Assembly: GCF_010183535.1 (NCBI RefSeq)
Contig: NC_071331.1
Span: forward strand, 22,258,001 to 22,322,000
DNA: 64,000 nt
Direction of reading: 5' to 3'
DNA from: Caenorhabditis remanei
Lineage: Eukaryota > Nematoda > Chromadorea > Rhabditida > Rhabditidae
Below the pieces are notes generated by a model, which did no database searches, was not told the origin of the DNA, and worked only from the letters and a program-made list of their open reading frames with translations. Below, in pieces: positions 36,001 through 46,819 of the stretch (positions are counted from its first letter, which is position 1; the number at the start of each line of letters is the position of its first letter). The position numbers and the translations under genes are program-made.

Positions 36001-39000
36001 AGCCGTGCCCATCAGGATACGATTGTAGTGTTGTCGAGGCGAATGGAGTCATGCAACGCAGGTGTTGTCCGTCGAAAGGTAGGGTGTACTGTATCTTACT
36101 GTACTTTTTTTTTTGTTTTCGTGGTGAGACCCAAAAATATTTTTTGAATTTGTGATTTTACAGTGTCAATCTGCTCAAAACCACCTCAAATGGGCATGTT
36201 GCCCAAGTGTAGCAGTGGAAGTGGTCAGACGAGGTGAGTGGGGTGATTTTGGGGTGGAAAATGAAGAGAAATTAAGAAAAATACAAAAAATCCTGAAGAA
36301 TACAACAAAAAACTCAATTTTTGGTCTGAAAAATCCTAATTCTTGGTTTCTTTTCCTTTTTTCCAGGTATCTCTAAGTTTTAGAGAATTTTTAGGATTTT
36401 CATGGTTTTCACCATAAAAGTTGACTCCAGGACCTAAAGAACCCAAAAAAAAATCAAAAATTAGGCTAAAAATCTCAAAAATCTCAAAAACTTGGAAATT
36501 TCAAAAAACTTTGATTTTTGCTTCTTTTTTTGCCGTTTTTATTAAAAACTGTTGTTTTTATCGTGTTCATCATAAAATTTGACCCCAGGAACGAAAAAAA
36601 GTTTAAAAACTGAAAAATCCAGCAAATACAGTAAAAACTCAATATTTAGTCTTAAAATCCCAAAAAACCCGAATATCCCCAGAAATCTTTGAGTTTTTAT
36701 AAGTTTTTATTAATTTTTTCGTGTTCTCCATAAAATTTGACCCCAGGAACCAAAAAAAGTTTAAAACTGAAAAATCCAGAAAATATAGTAAAAATTCAAT
36801 TATTTTCTTGAAATCCCAAAAAAAACCGCATTCTCCCAGAAGTCTTTGAGTTTTTAAAAGTTTTTATTAATTTTTTCGTGTTCCCCGTGAAATTTGACCC
36901 TATTCACTCCAAAAAATCATCGAAAACCCTCCAAAACCATCTTCCCCGCTCTTCCCAAAAAAAAGTGGGCGGAGCGTCGGCGCACACAAAACATAGCGGG
37001 CGGCGGAACCCGCGAGATGTCGGCCGCTGCGTTTATACACCTCCCGCCGTCTCGCCGGCACCGTCGGCTATGATGATTTCCTATTGCCGTTTACCCGTCT
37101 GAGGAAAACCGTGCTTGAGACTTTTGGAAGTTGGCTGAGCCGAGAGAAAAATTGAATTTTTGATACTTGAAAAGTGACTTTTCAATTGAATAAGTGGGTT
37201 TTGTTTGTCTGAAAATTAATAGAAATTCGAATTCTACTGGAAATTTAACGAAAAAAGTGGGTTTTGTGCAGAAAATTGTGTAGAATCTGGATTTTTATGT
37301 TTGGAATGCTGAAAGTTAGGTTTTCGGGGTGAAATGTGACTTTTTTAGAGGAATAAGTGGGTTTTTGGTTTGAAAAATGATAGAAAGTCGGTTACCCGTG
37401 GAAATTCATTGGGAACAGTGAGTTTTTATGCAGAAAATTCAGTTACATCTGAATTTGTGTGTCTGGAATGCTGAAATTTGAATTTTTGGAGTGAAAAGTG
37501 TGTTTTCCGCTTGTAAAATGGATTACTCGGGAAAAATTGATAGAAATTCGGATTCAACTGGAAATTTATCGCAAAAAATGGGTTTTTACGCAGAAATTTG
37601 TGAAGATTTGGAATTTTTATGTTTGGAAAGCTGAGGAGTAGGTTTAGAGGTACAAAATAACAAAGTTATAGACTTTTGAAAATTTTTGAAAATTAAAAAT
37701 AATTGACATTGTGATAACTTTGTCGAATTTCGAATAAACTTAAAAATTTCAAAATCACTAGATTCAGCTCACCGAGAGCTTTCAGAAAAGTACCCACAAG
37801 CCATGGTTCTGACAATATTGGGTCTCGACACGAAAACTACAGTAACCCTCCGTAAATCGCTTCGAGACCCCATTTCCACCGAATATAGGCATGTAGGTAC
37901 TTTTCTGAAAGCTCTTAACAAGCTGAAACCAACGCTATAAACTTGGTTTCTATTGGACTCGAACCGGTGGAGATACAACCGTTTTTGTGTTTTCGTGGTG
38001 AGACCCAAAATTCCAAATTTTCGGAATTTTCAAACCTAGGCTTGTGGGTAGTTTTCTGAAAGCTCTCGTTGCGCTGAATCCGAATATCTAAAAATAACTA
38101 AAAGTTCTTCTGAAATAAACGAGTTATCACGACTTCAAATTTTCGAAAAGTTTCGAAATTCCATAACTTTCTTATTTCTGGGTCTTTTTTACTGAATTTC
38201 AGTGGAAAATGTTCAGAATCGTCTGAATTTTCATGAAAAAACAAAAAATATCAAAAAATTCCAGATACTACTTCAACATGGCTCTCCAAACGTGCTCCTC
38301 GTACACCTCCAACGGGTGTGACACCTCTCTCAACTCCTTCAACTCAATCTCCGAATGCGAGGATTTCTGCATGTCCGCCGGCTGTTCCCTAGGTGATACC
38401 GTATACAAGGATCCGAATACCAACAAACCGTTTGTGTGTAATACGGCGCTCCAGAATAATTGTCCGTCGAATTACGACTGCACTTTGAATGCGTTGACAC
38501 AGGAGCACACTTGCTGCGGCTCGGACGGTATGGGCGTGTGTCCGACGGGTGAGAAGGCTTTTATGGATCCACGTACCAATACGCCACGACAATGTGCCAT
38601 GGCGGCCGACGGAAAATGCCCGGGCGGCTATCTCTGCAGATTCTCCCAAACCAACCATAAATATTATTGCTGTGGGAATATTCAGGGCGCTCTGTGTCCG
38701 GCGGGACGGTCCCTATACCGGTATGCCACCACACAACTGCCCGTTCAATGTCACATCTCACCACTCCAATCGTCGTGTCCGAATGGTTTCGCGTGTATGA
38801 GTGATGTCTCCGGCGCGTTCCAAGGATACTGTTGCTCGCATAATCGTGAGTTGAAAAATAAGTATTCTAGAAAATTCCCTATCATTTGAACCTAAAATCA
38901 GCCAAAACTATGGAAAAATTACAATGTTACAGATTTTCGAAATTTTTCAAAAAAAATTTTTTCGAAAATTTTTTTAAATGTTGAATTTTTTAAATTCAAA

Positions 39001-42000
39001 ACTGTCTGCAAAAAAATTCACCAATGTTTCATTAATATAGACTTAAAACCGGCGAAATCCATTGAAAAATCGAAGAGTTACGGATTTTCGAAACTTTTCG
39101 AAATTCCAGATTTCCCTGAAATCGTTGTCACGCTTTCAGTTTCAGCCCGTTTTACATAAAACCATGATTTTCGTTTTCATCTCGTTCTCAGCTTTCAGAA
39201 AAGTACCCACAAGCCTATATTCTGATTAAATTGGGTACCACCACGAAAACTACAGTACCCCCGCCGTAAATCGTGTCGAGACCCAAATCGCTCGGAACTT
39301 AGGCGTGTGGGTACTTTTCTGAAAGCACTCAATGAGATGAACAAGATGACTAAGTTAAAAACTGGAATAACTGAAAATCCAAGATTTTCGAGAAAAAAAA
39401 TTTTGGGATCCTTTTTTTCAGCATTTTTCTCAAAAAATTGCAATTCACGGTTTTTGCATGAAGTATCGTTTTCAACTTGTCAAGAGCTTTCAAAAAAGTA
39501 CCCACAAGCCTATATTCTGATCAATTTGGGTCCCACCACGAAAACTACAGTAACCCGCCGTAAATCGTGTCGAGACCCAAATCGATCAGAACCTAGGCGT
39601 GTGGGTACTTTTCTGAAAGCTCTCAACGTGCTGAATCTGAATATCTAAAATTGGATAGAAAGCTCCCGAAATAAAAGAGTTATGTCGATTTTAGTGAAAT
39701 CTGGAGTTTCGAAAAGTTTCGAAATTCCATAACTTTCTTATTTTTGGCTCTTTTTTGATAATTTTTTTTGGAAAATGATCAGAATCTTCTAGATTTTATA
39801 TATAAAAAATATTTTCCAGCAATCTGCCCGGGTGAAGTGGCATTCCATCAAGACGAGAAGACCCTCCTCCCAACCACTTGCACAAACGAGGGATTCTCGT
39901 TCTGTCCGATGGGTTACACGTGTCAACAACAGCCAGACACTCTGAATTTCTATTGCTGTCAAGGCGAGGAGAAGCAGGGAATCAACGACGGTTGTCCCCC
40001 AGGACAGTATGCATACGTTCAGGAAGAGGGCGTGGTCAAATCGTGTGACCCATTTTTGTCGGATGACACGTGTCCCGTGGAATTCACGTGTCAGTGGTCA
40101 CTCAATAATCAAAAGTACCAATGCTGTGGGACGCGACCGACGCGGGCGATTAAGCCCACGATTTTCGATGATGGATGCCCGACGAAACAGTTCGCACTAA
40201 TCGATAAACGATCGAATCAGACGAGAGCGTGCACCGCTGGAGAGGCGAAGAGTTGTCCTATTGGATTCTTCTGCCAGTTCTCCGCGAAAAAGGGACAGTT
40301 CCAGTGTTGTGGACAGAGTGGAGGTAGCTTTTTTAATTTTCCCCTGAAAATCTGAAAATCCAAGTTATTTCCTATCATTTAAGCCTAAAACCAGCGAAAT
40401 CCATTAAAAAATCGAAAATTTTGAGATTTTCGAAACTTTTCGAAACATTTCGAAATTCCAGATTTCACTGAAATCGATGTAACTCTTTCCGTTTCAGCCT
40501 GTTCTTCATGAAATCTATATTTTTGGAATCAGAAGATTGAGAGCTTTCAGAAAAGTACCCACAAGCCTAGGTTTAGAGAAATTTGGGTCTCGACACGAAA
40601 ACTACAGTAACCCAGGATTTTGAAAATTTTGATACCGCTGTAACTTTGTCAGTTTTGACGCAAATTGCCTAAAAACTACAAATTTGATTTCAGCAGGACA
40701 AGAGCTTTTAGAAAAGTACCCACAAGACCAGGTTTAGAGAAATTTGGGTCTCGACACGAAAACTACAGTAACCCGCCGTAAATCGTGACGAGACCCGAAT
40801 TGTTTGGAACATAGGCTTGTGGGGACTTTTTCGAAAGCTCTGAATTAGGTCATTAAGAATATTGTAATAAAAACTTTTGAAAACTTGAAATTGGCAAAAA
40901 ACTCAGCATTCTGAAAAAATCGAAAAAATGAAATTTTGGACTTTGAATCTGTTAAACCGCTAGCAATTAATCAGCAATAGTTTTTTTCCCTGAAAATCCG
41001 ACGGATTTCCTATTATTTGGTCCTAAGACTAGCAAAATCCATCGAAAACTCGCAAAGTTACAGATTTTCGAAACTTTTCGAAATTCTAGATTCCACTGGA
41101 ATCGATGTTACTCTTTCAGTTTCAGTCTGTTCCTCATGAAATTATGATTTTTGGGATTAGTGTATAGAGAGCTTTCAGAAAAGTACTCACAAGCCTAGGT
41201 TTAGAGCGATTTGGGTCTCGGCACGAAAACCGCCCGGGTTACTGTAGTTTTCGTGGTGGGACCCAAAGTGATCGGAATATAGGCATGATTATACTTTTCT
41301 GAAAGCTCCCGACTCACTGATTACGATTATCACATTTTTATGAATTTTGGTAGCCTAGGTTTCGAAATTTCAGGAATTCTAGGCCACCAATATTTCAATT
41401 TTCTTCAAACATTGTAACTCGCTTCAAATCCAATATTTTTGAGATTTGTAAAAACTGAAATAATTCTGAGAGTCTCTTCTACATTTTTAGATAATTATAC
41501 ATTCATTTTTGAACAAAAATGTTTTCCAGGCTGCCCAGTGGGCCGTGCCGCTTTCATCGCCATCGACGGCAATGCCCAAGAATGTCTCCCGGGACCAGAT
41601 ATGTGTTCGGATGGCTATGAATGTGTGAAGAGTACGACACACAAAAATAAGAATATTTGTTGTAGTCGTGAAGAGGGAGGTAGGTTACAGTAATCCAAAA
41701 AAAAAATTTTGGCGGGAAAATTTTTTTGGAATTTTTTTTCAAAATTTTTCGATTTTCATCGATTTCCAGAGCGATTTTTAAATTTTGATCTACCAATAAA
41801 ATCAATAATCATACAGGCTGCGCCGACAACGAGATCCTTGTCGATGGTCAGTGTGTGGTCCGTGTGAAAGTCGGTGGTGGTTGTCATACCAATGAGGAAT
41901 GTGTGGATGGTGCGGATTGTGTGGCTAATGTTTGCAAGTGAGTTTTCGGAAAAAAAAACTTGAAAAAATCGATAATCAAAAATTTAGAAAAAAAAAATTG

Positions 42001-45000
42001 AAATTTTTTTTTGAATTTTTTCTGAAATTTTGATATTTGCAGTTTTTTTTTAAATTTTAACATCATATTTATATTCAGCGCAATGAGAGCTTTCAGAAAA
42101 ATACCCACAAGCCTATATTTTGAGCGATTTGGGTCTTGACACGATTTACGGCGGGGGTACTGTAGTTTTTGTGGTGGGACCCAACTTAATCCAAATATAG
42201 GCTTGTGGGTACTTTTTTGAATGCTCTTGACAAGCTGAAAACAATGCTGAACTAGTTCAGTTTTCGCAAAAACAGTGATTTGAAAAAAAACGAGAAAAAA
42301 TTCCAACATTTTTTTTCTCAAAAATTTCAGATTTTCAGTTTTTTTTGAAGTTTTTGACATTATGTTCATTTTCAGCTTGCTGAGAGCTTTCAAAAAAGTA
42401 CCCACAAGCCGTGGTTCTGACCGATTTGGGTCTCGACACGATTTACGAGGGTTACTGTAGTTTTCGTGTCGAGACCCAAATCGCTCAGAACCATGGCTTG
42501 TGCGTACTTTTCTGAACGCTCTTGACAAGCTGACTCTGAAAATCTTAAAATGTCTGAGATAACTTTCAGTTGGATAAAGTTATCACAATATCAAAATTTC
42601 GAAATTTTTCGAAATGTTTCGAAAATCCATAACCTTCTTATTTCTTGCTCTTTTTCAATAATTTTTTCTGGAAAATGATCAGAATCTTCTTGATTTTATA
42701 TAAAAAATATTTTTCCAGATGCTCCTCCACAAAAGCCGAGCTCAAAGGCGAATGTGTGGACGGCGAGTGTTCCGAAGACCAAATCCGTCTCGATGGCAAG
42801 TGTGAAAACCGCGCAAAAATGGGCGAATCATGCAAATCGTCGCTCCAATGCATCTCGAATTCTCGATGCATTTCCGGAGTGTGCGGATGTGCGAAAGGAG
42901 AGATTCCCGATGGAAATTCGTGTAAAAAAGACGAAAATCAAGTCAAAATTAAGGGAAAACCAGTGAAAATCGCTGAAAATTTGTGTGTAATTAAGTCGGA
43001 AGAACCGTTCTACGAAAATGACAAATTGAGGGAGTGTGTCCTTACAAATGACGACTGTCCAACTGGCTTTAAGTGTCAATTTTCTGACCAGGCCGGCCAA
43101 ATGTGTGTTGCGGACCGAAAAATTCGAAATCTACCACCAAAATTACCCCAAAACCCACGTCAGCCGAGACCACGCCCCCTTCAACTACAGTAGGCAGTGT
43201 GATAGCGACGAAAAAATCAAAACCGGAAAGAAAAGTGACCGCCCAACATTGTCCCGCCCAAATGAGTCCATATTTGGTCAACGGGCGGGCGAAATCGTGT
43301 GCGACGACGAGTTGTCCGTATGGATACCAGTGTAAATTCTCACAAACCGCCAAAGATTACTTTTGTTGCTCGAAACAGACGAAGAAGAGCAATTCGAATA
43401 GGATTAGGGGTACGTTTTACCGAAAATTCAAAAAATTTCCTATTTTTTGAGTCCAAAACCAACCAAATCCGATGAAAACTCAAAAAGTTAGAGATTTTCG
43501 AAAAATTTCAAAAATCTGGAAATTTGGAATTTCACTATCTAAAACTGCAAAATCACTGAAAATCAATCTGAAAACATTTTTTTCGAAAAATTCACCTTAT
43601 TCCAGTTCATTTGAGCCTAAAACCAACCAAATCCGATAAAAACTCGAAAAGTTAGAGATTTTCGAAACTTTTCGAAAATCCAAATTTTTCAGGTTTCGCT
43701 GAAATTCTGTTAGTTTTAGCCTGATCCTTTTAAAAGTTAATTTTTTGAAATCAGCCCACCGAGAGCTTTCAGAAAAGTACCCACAAGCCTATATTCCAAG
43801 CGATTCGGGTCTCACCACGAAAACTACAGTAACCCGTGTGGTTTTCGTGGCGAGACCCAATGTAGTCAGAACCTTGGCTTGTGGGTACTTTTCTGAAAGC
43901 TCTCGGCTTGCTGAACTCGATTATTACATTTTTAAAAATATTGGTGACCTAGGTTTCGAAATTCTGGCCACCAAGAATTTTTCGAAAATTTCGACTTTTC
44001 TGGAACTTTCGTAATTCCGTTATTTCCAGCCTGATTTCAGTGAATTTTGGAATCAGCAGAATGAGAGCTTTCAGAAAAGTATAATCATGACTATATTCTA
44101 AAAAATTGAAATTTTTACAACTTCAGCCTAAAAATTCTCTGAAACTCGTTTTCGCTGAAAATCATATTCGCTTATATTTTTCACAACAAGTTCAAGTGTT
44201 TTGCTATCACTTGAGCTTTAAACCAACAAAAATGAGCTGACAATCAGAAAGTTACAGATTTTCGAAAATTTTCGAAAATCAATATTTTCACTGAAACCGC
44301 TGTAACTCTGTCATTTTTTGCTCCATCTTTCTGAAATTTACATTTTTGAAATCAGCTCGTTGAGGCGGTTCAGAAAAGTACCCACGAGCCTATGTAGGGT
44401 CTCACCACGAAATCTGAAATTTTTGGGTTACTGTAGTTTTCGCGTCGAGACCCAACTTCCACCAAACCCTATCATGATTATACTTTTCTGAAAGCTCTCA
44501 ATCTCCTCTATCCAAATATCCCATTTATTTCCATTTTCCAGGCGGCGGCTGCGAACGAGGCAACGCTCTCCTCTACCCGAGTACCCAGGAGGCAGTTCAG
44601 TGTGACCCACTAGCCCGTGGGTGTCCACAAGGATATCTTTGTCTCCCTCACGTCAACACAAAGAAATATCAGTGTTGCTCGGTATCCGCGAGCAGAGACA
44701 ATTCAGAAGACATTGAAATTGTCTGCCCAAGTTATATGGTCAAAATGGTACAAGAAGTGGATGGGAAACCACAGTTGAAATGTGGTAAGTTTTTAGGATT
44801 AGCGAATTCCGGCTGGAAATTATGATAGTGGAATTCAGCTTGTTGAGAGCTTTCAGAAAAGTACCCACAAGCCATGGTTCTGAAAAAATTGGGTCTTGGC
44901 ACGATTTACGGAGGGGTACTGTAGTTTTCGTGGTGGGACCCAAGTTAGTTAGAATCTAGGCGTGTGGGTACTTTCATAAGAGCTCTCAACAAGCTGAATT

Positions 45001-45428
45001 TGAATATTGCATTTTAAAAATGTTTGGAGATGGTTTCAGACCGAAAAAATCTCAATTTGTAAAAAACTCGGATTTTTTCGAGAAGAAACCATTTTCAATG
45101 CGATATTCAAATTCAACTTGTCGAGAGCTTTCAGAAAAGTACCCACAAGCCATGGTTCTGACAAAATTGGGTCCCGCCACGAAAACTACAGTACCCCGCG
45201 TAAATCGTGTCGAGACCCAAATCGATCAGAACCTAGGCTTGTGGGTACTTTTCTGAAAGCTGAAAATGAGCTGAAAATAAAAATTATATTCTGAAAATAA
45301 TTTGGACTAAATACCGCATGGAAAAAACTGAAAAAAAAAAACTTTTTCAAAAAAATATTTTTCAAATTTCAGTAAAATCCTGCCCAACCGGTCAAAAAGC
45401 TGTGGATGGTTTGTGCACAGTGGAGTAG
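27070..45428 (+). CDS. Secreted multidomain EB / Kunitz / lustrin-repeat protein, 22 exons
   Basis: Exons are 27070-27251, 27311-27465, 28352-28474, 28528-28651, 29040-29149, 29278-29390, 30285-30588, 31617-31769, 31821-32060, 33047-33172, 33291-33464, 34069-34301, 34383-34473, 35938-36078, 36164-36233, 38265-38845, 39820-40323, 41530-41679, 41817-41937, 42719-43409, 44542-44784 and 45373-45428. All are GT..AG with matching phases. The signal peptide is [18 protein letters not shown] chitin-binding-like cysteine module follows (residues 25-105), then two EB modules (115-190) and a proline-rich linker. Five Kunitz domains (about 316-369, 424-498, 546-597, 651-706, 759-823) alternate with lustrin-type repeats (CP.G...C...CP.GY.C....CC). 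About 14 lustrin repeats and two further EB modules (about 1192-1275) reach the end at residue 1561. Kunitz 3 has all six cysteines and lysine at P1 (GDCKQS), so trypsin-like inhibition is plausible. Kunitz 1 and 2 lack the second and fourth cysteines. Related nematode proteins act in the cuticle and moulting. One frame break in exon 20 is described separately. Confidence 0.9.
27466..28351. repeat. Kunitz-gene intron 2 with palindromic elements
   Basis: A partial element lies at about 27660-27780 and a full one at 27975-28155. A GGTGGCCTAGAAAAC...TTAGGCCACC hairpin precedes them at 27601-27640. Confidence 0.6.
29391..30284. repeat. Kunitz-gene intron 6 with palindromic elements
   Basis: Elements at about 29580-29745, with one TATAATCATGA-type and one GTGGGTA-type arm, and at 30040-30220. 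A further copy at 28770-28950 occupies intron 4. Confidence 0.6.
30589..31616. repeat. Kunitz-gene intron 7 with palindromic elements
   Basis: Elements at about 30830-30985 and 31300-31465, followed by a half element near 31520-31590 that ends only 20 bases before the next acceptor. Confidence 0.6.
32061..33046. repeat. Kunitz-gene intron 9 with palindromic elements
   Basis: Elements at about 32255-32420 and 32565-32735. The second is bounded by two TATAATCATG-type arms, unlike most copies. Confidence 0.6.
33465..34068. repeat. Kunitz-gene intron 11 with palindromic elements
   Basis: Elements at about 33535-33710 (TATAATCATG arms) and 33830-34015 (GTGGGTACTTTTC arms) side by side. Confidence 0.6.
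34525..34600 (+). mobile_element. tRNA-derived SINE-like copy 1
   Basis: GGTGTAGGTGG resembles an A box. Forty bases later GGGGTTCGATTCC is an exact tRNA T-arm / B-box sequence, followed by TTGGCGGTTTTT, a T run that could end pol III transcription. No acceptor-stem complement exists, so this is not a functional tRNA gene. It begins about 50 bases after the exon 13 donor. Confidence 0.55.
35090..35165 (+). mobile_element. tRNA-derived SINE-like copy 2
   Basis: A box TGGTGTAGGTGG and B box GGGGATCGATTCC (one change), then TTGGCGGTTTTT. It is preceded by the module GGCGGCGCGCCCTCCACCC and CGTTGACCGCCGACACTTAT at 35018-35060. It repeats copy 1 at an interval of about 565 bases. Confidence 0.55.
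35668..35740 (+). mobile_element. tRNA-derived SINE-like copy 3
   Basis: B box GGGGTTCGATTCC is intact while the A box region (TGGTGTGTTTGG) has drifted. The module GCGGCGCGCCCTTCACCC precedes it at 35600-35650. It lies about 578 bases after copy 2, so the three form a short tandem array in intron 13. Confidence 0.55.
36405..37650. repeat. Two tandem repeat arrays of about 160 bp period flanking a GC-rich island
   Basis: About 36405-36900 has four degenerate units marked by ATAAAATTTGACCCCAGGAA. About 37150-37645 has three units marked by TTTGGAATGCTGAAAGTT and AAAAGTGGGTTTT. Between them, 36955-37085 is GC-rich and unlike its surroundings (GGGCGGCGGAACCCGCGAGA). All of it lies in intron 15 of the Kunitz gene. 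Confidence 0.6.
37765..38085. repeat. Palindromic element plus half copy in Kunitz intron 15
   Basis: A full copy at about 37765-37925 is followed by a right half at 37990-38085 that ends GGCTTGTGGGTAGTTTTCTG. Confidence 0.6.
39475..39635. mobile_element. Type copy of the dispersed 160 bp palindromic element
   Basis: This copy shows the consensus well. The left arm is AGAGCTTTCAAAAAAGTACC then CACAAGCCTATATTC, with an inner half GGGTCCCACCACGAAAACTA then CAGTAACCC. A mirrored inner half and GTGTGGGTACTTTTCTGAAA complete it. A neighbouring copy is at 39180-39335. About 45 copies occur in the window, all in introns or between genes. They encode nothing and can fold on themselves, so a MITE-like non-autonomous element is the best label. 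Confidence 0.8.
40324..41529. repeat. Kunitz-gene intron 17 with palindromic elements
   Basis: A half copy at about 40535-40615, a full copy at 40690-40845 and a mixed-arm copy at 41160-41320, then a GTAGCCTAGGTTTC...CTAGGCCACC hairpin at 41350-41392. Confidence 0.6.
41938..42718. repeat. Kunitz-gene intron 19 with palindromic elements
   Basis: Two full copies at about 42080-42235 and 42370-42535, arranged head to tail. Confidence 0.6.
43410..45372. repeat. Palindromic elements in Kunitz introns 20 and 21
   Basis: Copies at about 43750-43915, 44360-44505 (mixed arms; the right end lies 36 bases before the exon 21 acceptor), 44835-44995 and 45110-45275. A solitary half arm lies near 44060-44095. 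Exon 21 (44542-44784) falls between the second and third copies and is not part of the repeat. Confidence 0.6.
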
Positions 45429-45626
45429 CTGCATATTTTATTTAAAAAAAATATTTTTGAGTTTTTTATATTCCGCATATCATCGTCCTTCATCACGCTC
45501 TCTGGGGATGTCTTTCATGATTATTGTTTTTTTTTCAATTTATCGATTTTTTCTAAATTTTCCAATTTTCCACGTGGAAAATTCATTTGGTAGATCAAAA
45601 TTGATCAGTTTTGTTTTTTGTATATT

Positions 45627-45632
45627 AATAAA
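45627..45632 (+). terminator. Polyadenylation signal AATAAA of the Kunitz gene
   Basis: About 200 bases after the TAG at 45426-45428 and only 25 bases from the stop codon of the convergent gene, so the two 3' ends nearly meet. Confidence 0.5.
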
Positions 45633-45656
45633 AAAAATTCAACGAAACATTTTTTT

Positions 45657-46701
45657 TTATTTATCGATTTTCATAATTATCACATACATATGTCTGATTA
45701 TGTCATTTATCGCACAGAATGTGTCCAAACTAGTTGCTCCGTTGTCTACGAATCCATTGACACGGTGATAAGAAGTGGTGCTGACAAGCCATGTGCCTCC
45801 GTAAGATTTGAATGTCGGCTGGAGGGCGGCCTAGAATTTTTTGTATAAAATGATTTTCAGGTTTTGAAAATATGATATTTGAATTCAGCTCGTTGCGACG
45901 GTTCAGAAAAGTATAATCATGTTAGGGTTTGGAGCATTTTTGGGTCTCGACACGATTTACGAGGGGTACTGTAGTTTTCGTGGTGGGACCCAAAGTGATC
46001 GGAATGTAGGCATGTGGGTACTTTTCTCAAAGCTCTCGGCAAGCTAAATTCAAATATTTTGTTTAAAAAATTATTGGATGCGGTTTCGGATTGAAAAATT
46101 GTCAGTTTCGAGAAAACTCGGTTTTTCGTGACGAGACCCTTCTTCAAAAATGTTTTCAATGCGATATTCGGATTCTTCTTGTCAAGACGCTTCGAATAAG
46201 TATAATCATGACTAGGTTTAAAGCAATTTGGGTCTCGACATTATTTACGAGGGGTACTGTAGTTTTCGTGGTGGGACCCAAAATGATTAGAACCTAGTCT
46301 TGTGGGTACTTTTCTGAAAGCTGAAAATAAGCTGAAAACAAAAATTCTATTCTGAACAGTTTTTAGATTGAATACCCTAGAAAAAACTGAAAAACAAATT
46401 TTCGAAAATTTTTTTTCGGATTTTTCAACATACCTCTATCACTGCCTGCACTTGATCTACAGCTACCGTACTTGTATCATTGATACCCAGTATTGCATTA
46501 TGCACAATAGTCCTTATGTTGTTACTTTTGCAGAACGTGGTGTCGACTAAAAAAAAATTTTGAGAAAAAATCAAAAAAACAATTTTTTTTTCTAAAACTC
46601 ACTATTAGGTAAGAACCCTGGATCTGCAGGTCTTTCTACCGGAAATCCATAAATGAATACAAAAATAAAATAGAAAAAAACGGGAGCAATGAGTGGTGCA
46701 T
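45657..46701 (-). CDS. Small secreted protein with ground-like (GRL-type) domain, three exons
   Basis: Minus-strand exons are 46701-46603, 46546-46434 and 45830-45657, with GT..AG junctions (GTGAGT/TTTTAG and GTATGT/TTCTAG) and phases 1 and 0. The methionine at 46701 opens MHHSLLPFF and a hydrophobic stretch, then YGFPVERPADPGFLPN. The domain follows: FCKSNNIRTIVHNAILG, VAVDQVQAVIEAALQ, GGTWLVSTTSYHRVNGF, LDTFCAIND. The cysteine, helix, W.V.S and final cysteine order fits the nematode ground-like domain of hedgehog-related secreted proteins, expressed in epidermis and cuticle-forming cells. That assignment is by pattern only. The signal-peptide frame and the domain frame differ by one base inside a run of seven T (minus strand, about 46674-46680). 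The gene is convergent with the Kunitz gene, and intron 2 holds two palindromic elements. Confidence 0.6.
45831..46433. repeat. Intron 2 of the ground-like gene with two palindromic elements
   Basis: Copies at about 45890-46050 and 46175-46335, both mixing a TATAATCATG arm with a GTGGGTACTTTTC arm. The region is noncoding in both directions. Confidence 0.55.
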
Positions 46702-46819
46702 GGGTCTCGGTCAGGTGACGGAGGGGGAAGAAAATTAGTTGGAGGTGATTGTGATAAGAAACATTTTTTATTTGTCGATTCTCCTCTGATTTTTATTTCA
46801 GTGATAAGAAATATCAAAA

